From Leptospira montravelensis (GTDB lineage Bacteria > Spirochaetota > Leptospiria > Leptospirales > Leptospiraceae), in NCBI RefSeq assembly GCF_004770045.1, contig NZ_RQFO01000001.1, positions 62,001 through 126,000 on the forward strand: a stretch of DNA of 64,000 nt, in the 5' to 3' direction. The notes under the pieces are model-generated. The model made no database searches and was not told where the DNA came from. It saw nothing but the letters and a program-made list of their open reading frames with translations. This document shows positions 45,074-53,112 of the stretch, piece after piece. The position numbers were made by a program, and so were the translations under genes. Position 1 is the first letter of the stretch. The number at the start of each line of letters is the position of its first letter.

Positions 45074-46840
45074 ATGAACCAAGTTTTACTTCGCACATCT
45101 TTTTCCCTGTTTCTTCTTTTTGGATTTTTCGGCTCTTCCTATTGTTTTGGTTTTTACTTAAATGAACTCGCCGCCAACGAAAGAAAGGTTTGGTTAGAGG
45201 ATAAAGCTTGGGCCATCACAAATGCTATGTCAGACGCAGAACTGGTTGGCCAAACCATTCACATTGCCATTCCTCAAAAAACAGTCGATGCAATTGCCAT
45301 CGAAGAAATCAAAGAAACAAAACCAGGTGGGATCATTCTATTTGGAAAAAACTTAGGTAAAAAAGAAGAAATCCTCTCTCTAACAAACAATCTACAAGCA
45401 GAAGCAAAAGCCAATGGACTTCCTCCCTTTCTTATCTCCACAGACCAAGAAGGCGGACGTGTGTTTAGAGTCCAAGACGGGATCACACCGTACCCAGGAG
45501 CAATGGCAGTAGGCCAAACAGGAAATACCGAATGGGGAGAAACCGTTGGTTTTGTAACTTCCTATGAACTTCGTAATTTAGGTCTCAACTTTTTATTTGC
45601 CCCTGTTTTAGATATCAATAACAATCCATTAAATCCTGTGATCAACACACGTTCGTTTGGTTCTGATTCCAAACGAGTTTCAGATGTAGCTGTAGCTTAT
45701 GAACGAGGAGCTCGTGTTGGTGGATGTTTGCCTGTTATCAAACATTTCCCTGGACATGGAGACACAACGGTAGATAGCCATTTAGGCCTTCCCATCATAA
45801 ACAAAAGTCTGGAAGAACTAGAACAATTGGAACTGGTTCCTTTCAAAAAATCCATTGCTGGTGGAGCCGAGGCAGTGATGTCCGCACATATTGTTTATCC
45901 AAAAATTGATCCACAGTTTCCTGCAACTCTTTCCAAAACCATATTAACCGATGTTTTACGAAAGAATTTAAATTTTGATGGGATCATCATCACTGATGCT
46001 ATGGAAATGCATGCTATTTCAAAAAATTACGAAAAGGATAGGCCAGGAGTTTTAACTATACTTGCCGGTGCCAATATTGTTCTTTTGACCAGTTGGGGAG
46101 AAACTGCTCGCAAATTCAAAGCGCAACTTAGCGAAGCTTATAAAAATGGAGAATTTCGTTATGTGGACAAAGACGGAAAAGAACATGATAAACTAAAAGA
46201 AGCGGTACAAAAACAAATCCGTAAAAAACTAGAACTCGGCATTTACGATACAAACTCCATCTTACCAACAATATATGATGAAAACCTAAAACAAAAAGAA
46301 TTTTTAGCCAATTGGAACGAAGAAAGAAAACAAAGGTATATTAAATTAAACCAATCCAAAAACTTTGTGAAAGAAATCAACGAAGACTCCATTCGTTCTT
46401 ATCCAAAATCGTTCCCAACTTCTGGAATTTCAAAAACTGAAACAATTTCCTTTGTAAAGAATGGCCGCCTAAAAGAAACTCTTCAAACTAAAAAAATCGA
46501 TTCATTTCCATTCAAAAACTTCCAGAACCAAATCAAAAATAAAACTATCACAACGTTTGTATTTGATTCCACTTCAGAAAATGAAGTTCTTTCCGTGGTT
46601 AACTTAGCAAAAAAGTACCCAAATAAAAAGTTTGTGATTTTGCATGGAGGAACTCCGTTTATCAAACTTCCGGAACTTCCAAACTTAAACTATTTATTAT
46701 CTTTTTCTTTGACCCAAGGATCTTGGGAGGCATTGGGAGAAAAACTCACCTCGGGGAAAGAAATCCCGGTTGTGGATTTAATTTTATTACCCAAAGGATC
46801 CAAGACTCCATCCAGAGGAGCCTTTCCTGAGAGATTATAA
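45074..46840 (+). CDS. Glycoside hydrolase family 3 protein, beta-N-acetylhexosaminidase-like
   Basis: The 588 residues have a signal peptide (about 1-25), so the enzyme is exported, unlike cytoplasmic NagZ. The GH3 domain (~35-370) has KHFPGHGDTTVDSH, in which the His-Asp dyad of NagZ enzymes is present, and IITDAMEM with the catalytic Asp. The C-terminal ~190 residues are a likely second GH3-type domain without clear catalytic residues. It probably removes GlcNAc from peptidoglycan fragments or other glycans in the periplasm. Confidence 0.87.
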   Translation: MNQVLLRTSFSLFLLFGFFGSSYCFGFYLNELAANERKVWLEDKAWAITNAMSDAELVGQTIHIAIPQKTVDAIAIEEIKETKPGGIILFGKNLGKKEEILSLTNNLQAEAKANGLPPFLISTDQEGGRVFRVQDGITPYPGAMAVGQTGNTEWGETVGFVTSYELRNLGLNFLFAPVLDINNNPLNPVINTRSFGSDSKRVSDVAVAYERGARVGGCLPVIKHFPGHGDTTVDSHLGLPIINKSLEELEQLELVPFKKSIAGGAEAVMSAHIVYPKIDPQFPATLSKTILTDVLRKNLNFDGIIITDAMEMHAISKNYEKDRPGVLTILAGANIVLLTSWGETARKFKAQLSEAYKNGEFRYVDKDGKEHDKLKEAVQKQIRKKLELGIYDTNSILPTIYDENLKQKEFLANWNEERKQRYIKLNQSKNFVKEINEDSIRSYPKSFPTSGISKTETISFVKNGRLKETLQTKKIDSFPFKNFQNQIKNKTITTFVFDSTSENEVLSVVNLAKKYPNKKFVILHGGTPFIKLPELPNLNYLLSFSLTQGSWEALGEKLTSGKEIPVVDLILLPKGSKTPSRGAFPERL

Positions 46841-46851
46841 AAGAAGTTAAC

Positions 46852-47997
46852 TTATGATAAAACTTCTCTGATACCACCACGTTTGCGGATTTCTTCATAC
46901 AAAGTTTTCCGCACGGTTTCATCTGCATCCACATAACGTAATAGATACAAATCTGACTTTTGTTTTGTGGGCATCATCTTGGCTCTGATATGAAACATAG
47001 GTCCATTCTCAAAACTAAAACTGACTTCCCAAAGATCTTGTTGTTTCCAAATTTCGGAAGAAGTACCCGGCGGGAAAGAAAACAAAATTCCACGATCAGA
47101 CAATCGATCCGAAAAAGTAACAAAAGGCCTTGGAGTTTCCTTGATATCAAAACGTTTTTCGTTATTTTCCTTTTGGTCTTTGGCGATTCGTTTTAATACT
47201 TCTAACTGTTTATCAATATTTTCTTCTGTGAGTAATAGTTTGTTTTTGTCCAACTCGAGAACTTGTTTTTTTTCATCAGGCGGTGGCCAAGGAGAAACGG
47301 TTAAGGATACCTTGTCCGTGATCATCAAATGTGATTCTCCTTTCCTTTCAATTTTCCCATTAAAATGGAAAATCACCCCACTCTCATTAGTTCGAATTAC
47401 TTTCCCTTCTAACAAATAACCGCCGCTACTGGGTCGAAATACATATAATTTTGCTTCTTTTCCTGGAACGAGTAAATCCTTGGAAAGACCTTTTACCGAT
47501 AAAAGAAGTTCGTCGGTGGTTTTTTGCATCACATAGGTGAGTTCTTCACGCCCATCTGCCTCGAGTGCCGCTACCTCGCCTATTGTTAGTTCGTTTAAGG
47601 AAAGAATTTCTTTTTTAAATTCCACACCGGATCGGAATAGTTTATCAAAAAGGTCCACTTCCTTTTCCGTAGTGTTGGCATTCGATTTTAAAAAGTAACG
47701 ATAAAGTGCATTTTTTAGTTTGTTTCTGTTTTCAGGTAAAAGATAAATTTCACTTTCCTCTTCACTGAGGTGATCATAAAACGCATGAAGGATATTGAGT
47801 TCTACTTGGTTACATTTTCTAGCTACAGCATACCGTTGAAACTCAACCCAATGATTGACAACACTGGTTTGTTTGTTTTGCAGATAATTCATAACTTTCA
47901 CGTAAATAAAGGCAGCAATTCCCATAAGAAAGATGTAAAAGAGGTAGATCGTATCAAATTTGGGAAAAATCCAAACGACTTGTGCTATAAAATTCAT
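46852..47997 (-). CDS. Membrane-anchored PilZ-like protein
   Basis: The 381 residues have one TM helix (about 15-40), a helical linker, then a region (~165-375) resembling the YcgR-type PilZ fold. VIRTNESGVIFHF and SDRLSDRGILFSFP are strand-turn elements. The C-terminus ends in LLRYVDADETVRKTLYEEI, which is typical of PilZ tails. The consensus c-di-GMP motifs RxxxR and (D/N)xSxxG are not clearly intact. It could control motility by binding c-di-GMP or only protein partners. The call is moderate. Confidence 0.6.
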   Translation of the reverse strand: MNFIAQVVWIFPKFDTIYLFYIFLMGIAAFIYVKVMNYLQNKQTSVVNHWVEFQRYAVARKCNQVELNILHAFYDHLSEEESEIYLLPENRNKLKNALYRYFLKSNANTTEKEVDLFDKLFRSGVEFKKEILSLNELTIGEVAALEADGREELTYVMQKTTDELLLSVKGLSKDLLVPGKEAKLYVFRPSSGGYLLEGKVIRTNESGVIFHFNGKIERKGESHLMITDKVSLTVSPWPPPDEKKQVLELDKNKLLLTEENIDKQLEVLKRIAKDQKENNEKRFDIKETPRPFVTFSDRLSDRGILFSFPPGTSSEIWKQQDLWEVSFSFENGPMFHIRAKMMPTKQKSDLYLLRYVDADETVRKTLYEEIRKRGGIREVLS

Positions 47998-48041
47998 AAT
48001 TTACTTTTCCTCATATCCGTATTGTGTCGAATGGAAGCAAG

Positions 48042-49346
48042 GTGAGCTCTTCCTACTTTAAAATTATCGGCAAAAATCCTCTCCACGGGACAGTTGTTCC
48101 CCAAGGAAATAAAAATGAGGCACTTCCACTTCTCGGAGCCCTCCTACTTTGGGAAGGAGACGTCATCCTTGAAAACCTTCCAGAAATTGCAGACGTTCTA
48201 AAACTTATGGAAGTGCTCCGCCAAATTGGAGTAGAAATCACTTCCACAGGTCCAAAAGGATCTTATCTCTTTCAGAAAAAAAATCCAGTGAAATCGGACC
48301 TTCCCTACGAACTTTGTTCTCAACTCCGAGGAGCAGTCACTTTAGCTGGACCTATCCTTGCTCGGACTGGTAGGGTTTTTCTTCCTAAACCAGGGGGAGA
48401 TAAAATTGGCCGACGTCGTATGGACACACATTTATTGGCTCTTGAAGCTCTTGGTGCCAAAATCGAAGTATTTCCCGATGGTTATATGATCACAGCTGAC
48501 CGATTGGTCGGAAAAGATATTTTACTTGATGAGGCATCTGTCACTGCCACCGAAAATGCGGTGATGGCTGCTGTTTATGCTGAGGGCCTAACAACGATTC
48601 GTAATGCTGCATCCGAACCCCATGTACAAGGACTTTGTCGTTTTTTAATCGCTGCCGGTGCCAAAATTGAAGGAGTCGGAACAAACCACTTAACGATCAC
48701 AGGCGTTAGTTCCCTAAAGTCTCCACCGGGTGGACTCAAACATAGAATTGGTTCGGATTATTTAGAAATTGGATCTTTTATCAGTTTGGCTGCCGTGACA
48801 GGCGGGGAGATTCACATTACCGATGTCAATCCAGAAGACATTCGAATGATTCGAATGGTTTATTCTCGCCTGGGAATAGAGGTAAGGCCTACAGAAAATG
48901 GAATCCTTGTTCCTTCGGACCAAAAGATGGAAATCATTCCCGACTATCATGGGGCCACACCTAAAATTGATGATGCACCTTGGCCAGGATTTCCAGCAGA
49001 TATGACCTCTGTAGCTCTTGTCACAGCGACTCAATGTAAAGGAACCGTTCTCATTCACGAAAAACTTTTTGAATCAAGACTCTTCTTTGTCGACAATATC
49101 ATTGCTATGGGCGCTCAAATCATCCTCTGTGACCCACACAGAGCCATTGTGATCGGAGCCAACCGTTTGTATGGACAAAGGGTCGCAAGCCCCGATATCC
49201 GTGCCGGGATGGCTATGATCATTGCCGCACTATGTGCAGAAGGTCAAAGTGAAATTCATAACATTGTTCAGATTGATAGAGGTTTTGAATCGATTGACAC
49301 CCGCCTGCGGTCCTTGGGTGCTCAAATCGAAAGAGTCTCCGATTAG
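48042..49346 (+). CDS. murA: UDP-N-acetylglucosamine 1-carboxyvinyltransferase, Asp in place of active-site Cys
   Basis: The product has 434 residues from the GTG at 48042, which has GGA 6 nt upstream; a GTG at 48024 is also possible. The MurA N-terminus ([17 protein letters not shown]) is clear. The loop that usually reads PGGC is [12 protein letters not shown], so the Cys of E. coli position 115 is Asp120 (codon GAT at 48399-48401). Enzymes with Asp are naturally resistant to fosfomycin. MurA makes the first committed peptidoglycan precursor. The Fe-S gene starts at the next base. Confidence 0.94.
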   Translation: MSSSYFKIIGKNPLHGTVVPQGNKNEALPLLGALLLWEGDVILENLPEIADVLKLMEVLRQIGVEITSTGPKGSYLFQKKNPVKSDLPYELCSQLRGAVTLAGPILARTGRVFLPKPGGDKIGRRRMDTHLLALEALGAKIEVFPDGYMITADRLVGKDILLDEASVTATENAVMAAVYAEGLTTIRNAASEPHVQGLCRFLIAAGAKIEGVGTNHLTITGVSSLKSPPGGLKHRIGSDYLEIGSFISLAAVTGGEIHITDVNPEDIRMIRMVYSRLGIEVRPTENGILVPSDQKMEIIPDYHGATPKIDDAPWPGFPADMTSVALVTATQCKGTVLIHEKLFESRLFFVDNIIAMGAQIILCDPHRAIVIGANRLYGQRVASPDIRAGMAMIIAALCAEGQSEIHNIVQIDRGFESIDTRLRSLGAQIERVSD

Positions 49347-50024
49347 ATGAAACGAAAAGACCTTTTCCGAGAAGGGTTTAAATCCGTATTTCAATTTACC
49401 TTTACGAAAGCGGATGAACTGACAGAAGCCATTAAAGAAGTTTGGGAGGAAGAAAAAACTCCCCAAACAAAATCAAAACCAAGGGCAAAATCACCAACTA
49501 GCAAAGAAAAGTTGCCTGCAAAACCAACAACTGTCCGGAAACGCAAAACTAAAATGTTCCAGACTTTGTCCCTACCTCCTGGCGCATCTCCCGATTTTTT
49601 TTCTCTTTGTACTGGATGTAATGAATGTATTTTTGCCTGTCCTTATGCCGTCTTATTCCCTGTTACAACAGGGGAATCTGGAAAAATATTTCCACATTTA
49701 GATCCAAATGCAAAAGCTTGTCATCTCTGCACCGACTGGCCCTGCATTAGTGTTTGTCCTGAAGAGGCCCTCCTACCGTACGAATTGTCCGGTGAAAAAC
49801 CAAATTTTGGTAAGGCGAAAGCCATCACAGAACATTGTATTAACGAAAAAACAGGTGAATCCACTTGTAATGCCTGTTTTGTTACCTGTCCGATCGAAAA
49901 AACTGTCAAATTTAAAGGGAATTTACCAGTTTTTGCCTCATCATCTTGTACGGGCTGCGGACTATGTGTTGAATCTTGCCCAAGTTTTCCGAAAGCAATT
50001 CAGATTAAATTCAAAAAACAATAA
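49347..50024 (+). CDS. 4Fe-4S ferredoxin-type protein with four Cys motifs
   Basis: The 225 residues have a basic, Lys/Pro-rich N-terminus (~40-70) and then four clusters: CTGCNECIFACP, CHLCTDWPCISVCP, a third around CINEKTG...CNACFVTCP, and CTGCGLCVESCP. This suits three or four 4Fe-4S sites like NapF/NapG-type proteins or electron-transfer subunits. No catalytic subunit is adjacent. It directly follows murA with no gap, so it is likely translated from the same mRNA, but a functional link with peptidoglycan synthesis is not known. Confidence 0.82.
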   Translation: MKRKDLFREGFKSVFQFTFTKADELTEAIKEVWEEEKTPQTKSKPRAKSPTSKEKLPAKPTTVRKRKTKMFQTLSLPPGASPDFFSLCTGCNECIFACPYAVLFPVTTGESGKIFPHLDPNAKACHLCTDWPCISVCPEEALLPYELSGEKPNFGKAKAITEHCINEKTGESTCNACFVTCPIEKTVKFKGNLPVFASSSCTGCGLCVESCPSFPKAIQIKFKKQ

Positions 50025-50201
50025 CGATCGCCTATCAATCGTTTTATAAAATAAAATCATCGCAAAACATCAAAAAATTGTTATTCGGTGAAAAAAATAT
50101 CTTGAATTTTTAAGAGTGCAGAGAGATACCTTTGTTAGGGCAAGGGATTTTCCCTCGTCAAAAAAAAAGATAATATCTAGATTTAAAGGAAAAAGAAAGC
50201 T

Positions 50202-50516
50202 ATGGAACCACAAAAAGTAGGCCCAGGACAAATTGACAAAATTGCAGAGGATTTGAAAAAAGATCCTGAAAAATCCATTGGAAATTACCTTTTCAAAGGA
50301 TTCAGAATTCAAATCTCTAAATACAAAGCTTCTGGTGCAGAAAGAGTACAACAACTCTACAAAAGAAGAAGAGCGCAAGGTCTTTGCATCGTTTGTGGAA
50401 CTAAAGTAACACGTAAAAATCCTGTAACAGGTATCCTTTACAGACTTTGTGACACTCACAGAGCTGAAATTGATCAAAAAAACAAAGAAAAAGCGAAAGC
50501 AAAAAAAGGAAAATAA
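50202..50516 (+). CDS. Small basic protein with a Cys/His zinc-ribbon-like site
   Basis: The 104 residues have an N-terminal part with PGQIDKIAEDLKKDPEKS, then GLCIVCGTKV and YRLCDTHRAEI, which together give a CxxC...CxxH site for a zinc ion. The C-terminus is Lys-rich (KEKAKAKKGK). I do not recognise a named family. The basic tail and Zn site suggest nucleic-acid or ribosome binding. The ORF has a weak A-rich leader and ends at a strong terminator, so it is expressed as its own unit. Confidence 0.78.
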   Translation: MEPQKVGPGQIDKIAEDLKKDPEKSIGNYLFKGFRIQISKYKASGAERVQQLYKRRRAQGLCIVCGTKVTRKNPVTGILYRLCDTHRAEIDQKNKEKAKAKKGK

Positions 50517-50543
50517 ACCTTTCTTTTCGTTTTTCTAACTAAG

Positions 50544-50566
50544 AGGGGACTTTGGTCCCCTTTTTT
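50544..50566 (+). terminator. Rho-independent terminator
   Basis: AGGGGAC (50544-50550) and GTCCCCT (50555-50561) form a 7-bp stem with a TTTG loop, followed by T-runs. It ends the small basic protein gene. Confidence 0.85.
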
Positions 50567-50601
50567 GTTTACAGGCAATTACTAAGTCCTATCCTTTTTT
50601 C

Positions 50602-51432
50602 ATGAAATTCCTCCTACCGGTTTTTGCCCTTTCCCTCATTGGATGTTCTCAAATGATCTGGCGCCACGCACAATTGCCAGAGGAAGTGTCTCCGAGTAAT
50701 GATCCCAATTTTAATTTAATCCTAACAGTGGAATACGAAGAAAAAGATTCATGGAATCCTATGAATGGAACCACGGACAAAAGAAATTATAAAAGCAAAA
50801 TTGAATTAGTAAAAAATACTCCAACAGGAAGAAAACCTGTAAAGGAATGGACCCTACCTTCTTGGTCTTTAGGAGATGGAATCTTTTATCACACAAGTTC
50901 ATCCACCTTATTTGTATTATATGGAAAAGATGATGAGTATGGAACTTTAAACCAAACTTTGTCCCTATATCCAGAAACTGGTGGTGCATTTTCTTATCCT
51001 GCCACACCCGAAAACCGAATTATCTTTCAAATGGCTCCTTCACCTAATGGAAACTTGGTGGCACTCGTCACAGCAAACCCTAAAAAAGAAGGTGAGTTTT
51101 CCGAATTCGAATTAAACATCATCCAACTTTCTGACAAAAAAATCCAAAGTTTCCCAATCAATTTTTGGACAGCTCTCCCACTCTATGGAATTCGTTGGGC
51201 CGAGGATGGAAAAAAATTGTATCTCCGAACCCCTGACCGCATTCTTTTATGGACTGGTTCCGAAATTATAGAGACCAAATCCTTTCCCGATTGTTTCACA
51301 GTCCCTACCAACTTTGGAAAATGGGCTTATGAAACGGCAAGTATTGGTGAAGGCGGGAATGTGGTTTTAGGAAAAAAACTCCCAGTTCCCCGCCAAATCT
51401 CCAATATGGACCAAATTAAACTCTGTCGTTAA
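50602..51432 (+). CDS. Lipoprotein, beta-propeller-like
   Basis: The 276 residues start with a lipobox (LIGC, Cys15). The mature part has repeated short strand blocks such as YHTSSSTLFVLYGKDDEYG, NLVALVTANPKKEGE and KKLYLRTPDRILLWTG. These resemble the WD/YVTN-type or TolB-like repeats of a propeller. No family is certain. The function is unknown; a periplasmic or outer-membrane face is likely. It is the last gene before an intergenic region upstream of fliI. Confidence 0.75.
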   Translation: MKFLLPVFALSLIGCSQMIWRHAQLPEEVSPSNDPNFNLILTVEYEEKDSWNPMNGTTDKRNYKSKIELVKNTPTGRKPVKEWTLPSWSLGDGIFYHTSSSTLFVLYGKDDEYGTLNQTLSLYPETGGAFSYPATPENRIIFQMAPSPNGNLVALVTANPKKEGEFSEFELNIIQLSDKKIQSFPINFWTALPLYGIRWAEDGKKLYLRTPDRILLWTGSEIIETKSFPDCFTVPTNFGKWAYETASIGEGGNVVLGKKLPVPRQISNMDQIKLCR

Positions 51433-51456
51433 TGAACGAGTTTTAAACCGCAGAAA

Positions 51457-51545
51457 GGGCCCTCTTCTCTGATAAAGAGAACGGGGCATCGGAAACCATA
51501 ACGAAGACTCCGAACCTAAACAGAGAATGGCCCAAAACTTGGGCC
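51457..51545 (+). ncRNA. Candidate structured RNA between the lipoprotein gene and fliI
   Basis: GCCC/GGGC plus TTCTCT/AGAGAA (65-70 with 76-81 past 51400) form a hairpin with a GATAA loop. TCGGA/TCCGA form a second. GGCCCAA (51529-51535) and TTGGGCC (51539-51545) form a third. GGCCC at 51529 can instead pair with GGGCC at 51457, so two folds exclude each other. It resembles an attenuator or a small RNA; only three T follow, so termination is weak. Confidence 0.35.
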
Positions 51546-51653
51546 GTCTTTCCCAATCGACATTTCATTAGTAATCCAGGTTGACGAACCTATCCCCTTC
51601 CTCAATTCGCTTGATTTTATTATGTCACATGATTGGATGAGTGAAAAGCCCCC

Positions 51654-53018
51654 ATGATCGAAAAGAAATTTACGGAACATATCGATGCCATTTCCAAATA
51701 CCTGAATGTCGTCGAAAAAATAGAACCCATTCGCAAAAGTGGGGTCGTTGTATCCGTTGTGGGCAATGTCATTTATTCGCAGGGACCTCCCGATTCTAAG
51801 GTGGGAGAAATTTTAGAAGTAGAACGTGGGTCTGACAAAGGTTATTTGCCATGTGTACTTGTCGGTTTTAAAGATCATCTTTACACCTTAATGCCATTAG
51901 GTGATACTCAGCAAATTTTCCCTCATGCATTTGTATTTTCATCGGGAAGACAAATTACTCTGAATGCTGGTCCAGAACTTTTAGGTAGAGTATTAAACGG
52001 TCTTGGCAAACCCATTGATAACAAAGGGATTCTCATTACTAAAGAAGAAAGACCATCTGAACCAAGATTTCTAAACCCACTAGACCGCCCTCCCATCACC
52101 GATATCTTAGAGACGGGAGTTCGAGCCATTGATGGGATGTTAACCGTAGGTCGTGGACAAAGGATTGGAATTTTTTCCGGTTCCGGTGTGGGTAAATCAA
52201 GTTTACTCGGAATGATCGCTCGTTATACGAATGCTGATGTGAACGTTGTTGCTCTCATCGGAGAAAGAGGGCGCGAAGTGAATGAATTTTTACATGTTGA
52301 ACTTGGCAAAGAAGCTATGACTAAATCTGTAGTTTTTGTAGCCACTTCCGATTCTTCGAAAATGGAACAAGTAAGTTGTGCAAACTTAGCTTGTTCTGCA
52401 GCGGAATATTTCCGTGACAAAGGAATGTCCGTCAATTTATATATGGATTCTCTTACACGTTATGCGGAAGCACTACGAGAACTTTCCATTGGAGAACCTG
52501 TGGTAACCAAAGGTTATGCGTCTAGTGTCTTTACAAAAATGGCTAAACTTGTGGAAAGAGCAGGAACATCACATAACGGTGGTTCCATTACTGGGTTTTA
52601 TACAGTTTTGACTGATGCAGAAGATGATATGGATGATATTGTTGCTGATAAGGTTCGCGGATTTATCGACGGACATATTGTTTTAACAAGAAAACTGGCA
52701 GAACAAAGTCACTACCCTGCTATCGATGTACCCGCTTCGCTTTCAAGACTAATGCAAAAGATTGTCAACGAAGATCATTATATGCGTTCTTCCATCGTCA
52801 GGGAACTTATTTCAAAATACAAAAACTCGGAAGATATTATTTTATTAAATGCTTATGTTCGCGGAGCCGACGAAAAAGTGGATATGGCCATTGATAAAAA
52901 ATCACAAATTGATGATTATCTTAGACAAAGGATTGAAGAAAAGTCTAGTTACCAAGATGCAACCAACCGATTGGCAAAAATACTGCAATCTTCAACTCGT
53001 GTAGAAGATGATTTTTAA
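51654..53018 (+). CDS. fliI: Flagellum-specific ATPase FliI
   Basis: The 454-residue protein is the export ATPase of the flagellar type III apparatus. Walker A is GSGVGKSSLLG (about residue 180), with VVALIGERGREV and the Walker B LYMDSLTRYA region typical of F1-like FliI. It hexamerises at the export gate on the cytoplasmic side and uses ATP to assist substrate delivery. In many spirochetes fliJ and flbB follow directly; here they lie 3.3 kb on, past an inverted kinase gene. Confidence 0.95.
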   Translation: MIEKKFTEHIDAISKYLNVVEKIEPIRKSGVVVSVVGNVIYSQGPPDSKVGEILEVERGSDKGYLPCVLVGFKDHLYTLMPLGDTQQIFPHAFVFSSGRQITLNAGPELLGRVLNGLGKPIDNKGILITKEERPSEPRFLNPLDRPPITDILETGVRAIDGMLTVGRGQRIGIFSGSGVGKSSLLGMIARYTNADVNVVALIGERGREVNEFLHVELGKEAMTKSVVFVATSDSSKMEQVSCANLACSAAEYFRDKGMSVNLYMDSLTRYAEALRELSIGEPVVTKGYASSVFTKMAKLVERAGTSHNGGSITGFYTVLTDAEDDMDDIVADKVRGFIDGHIVLTRKLAEQSHYPAIDVPASLSRLMQKIVNEDHYMRSSIVRELISKYKNSEDIILLNAYVRGADEKVDMAIDKKSQIDDYLRQRIEEKSSYQDATNRLAKILQSSTRVEDDF

Positions 53019-53041
53019 TCTAAAGATTTAGATATTTTTTT
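53018..53041 (+). terminator. Terminator after fliI
   Basis: ATCTAAA and TTTAGAT (53018-53033) are perfect inverted repeats, followed by ATTTTTTT. The stem directly abuts the fliI stop. It would uncouple fliI from the distant fliJ. Confidence 0.65.
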
Positions 53042-53112
53042 GATAAAACTTCAACGAACCAATTTATGCATATCTTCCAAATATAATTTTAAAAAATTGT
53101 TAGTTAGTGACT

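Noticed and set aside
51520..51657. Longer open frame before fliI as a relict fliH gene
   Set aside because: The 45-codon frame lacks an upstream start and any FliH-like charge pattern; only the short ATG-initiated tail is noted.
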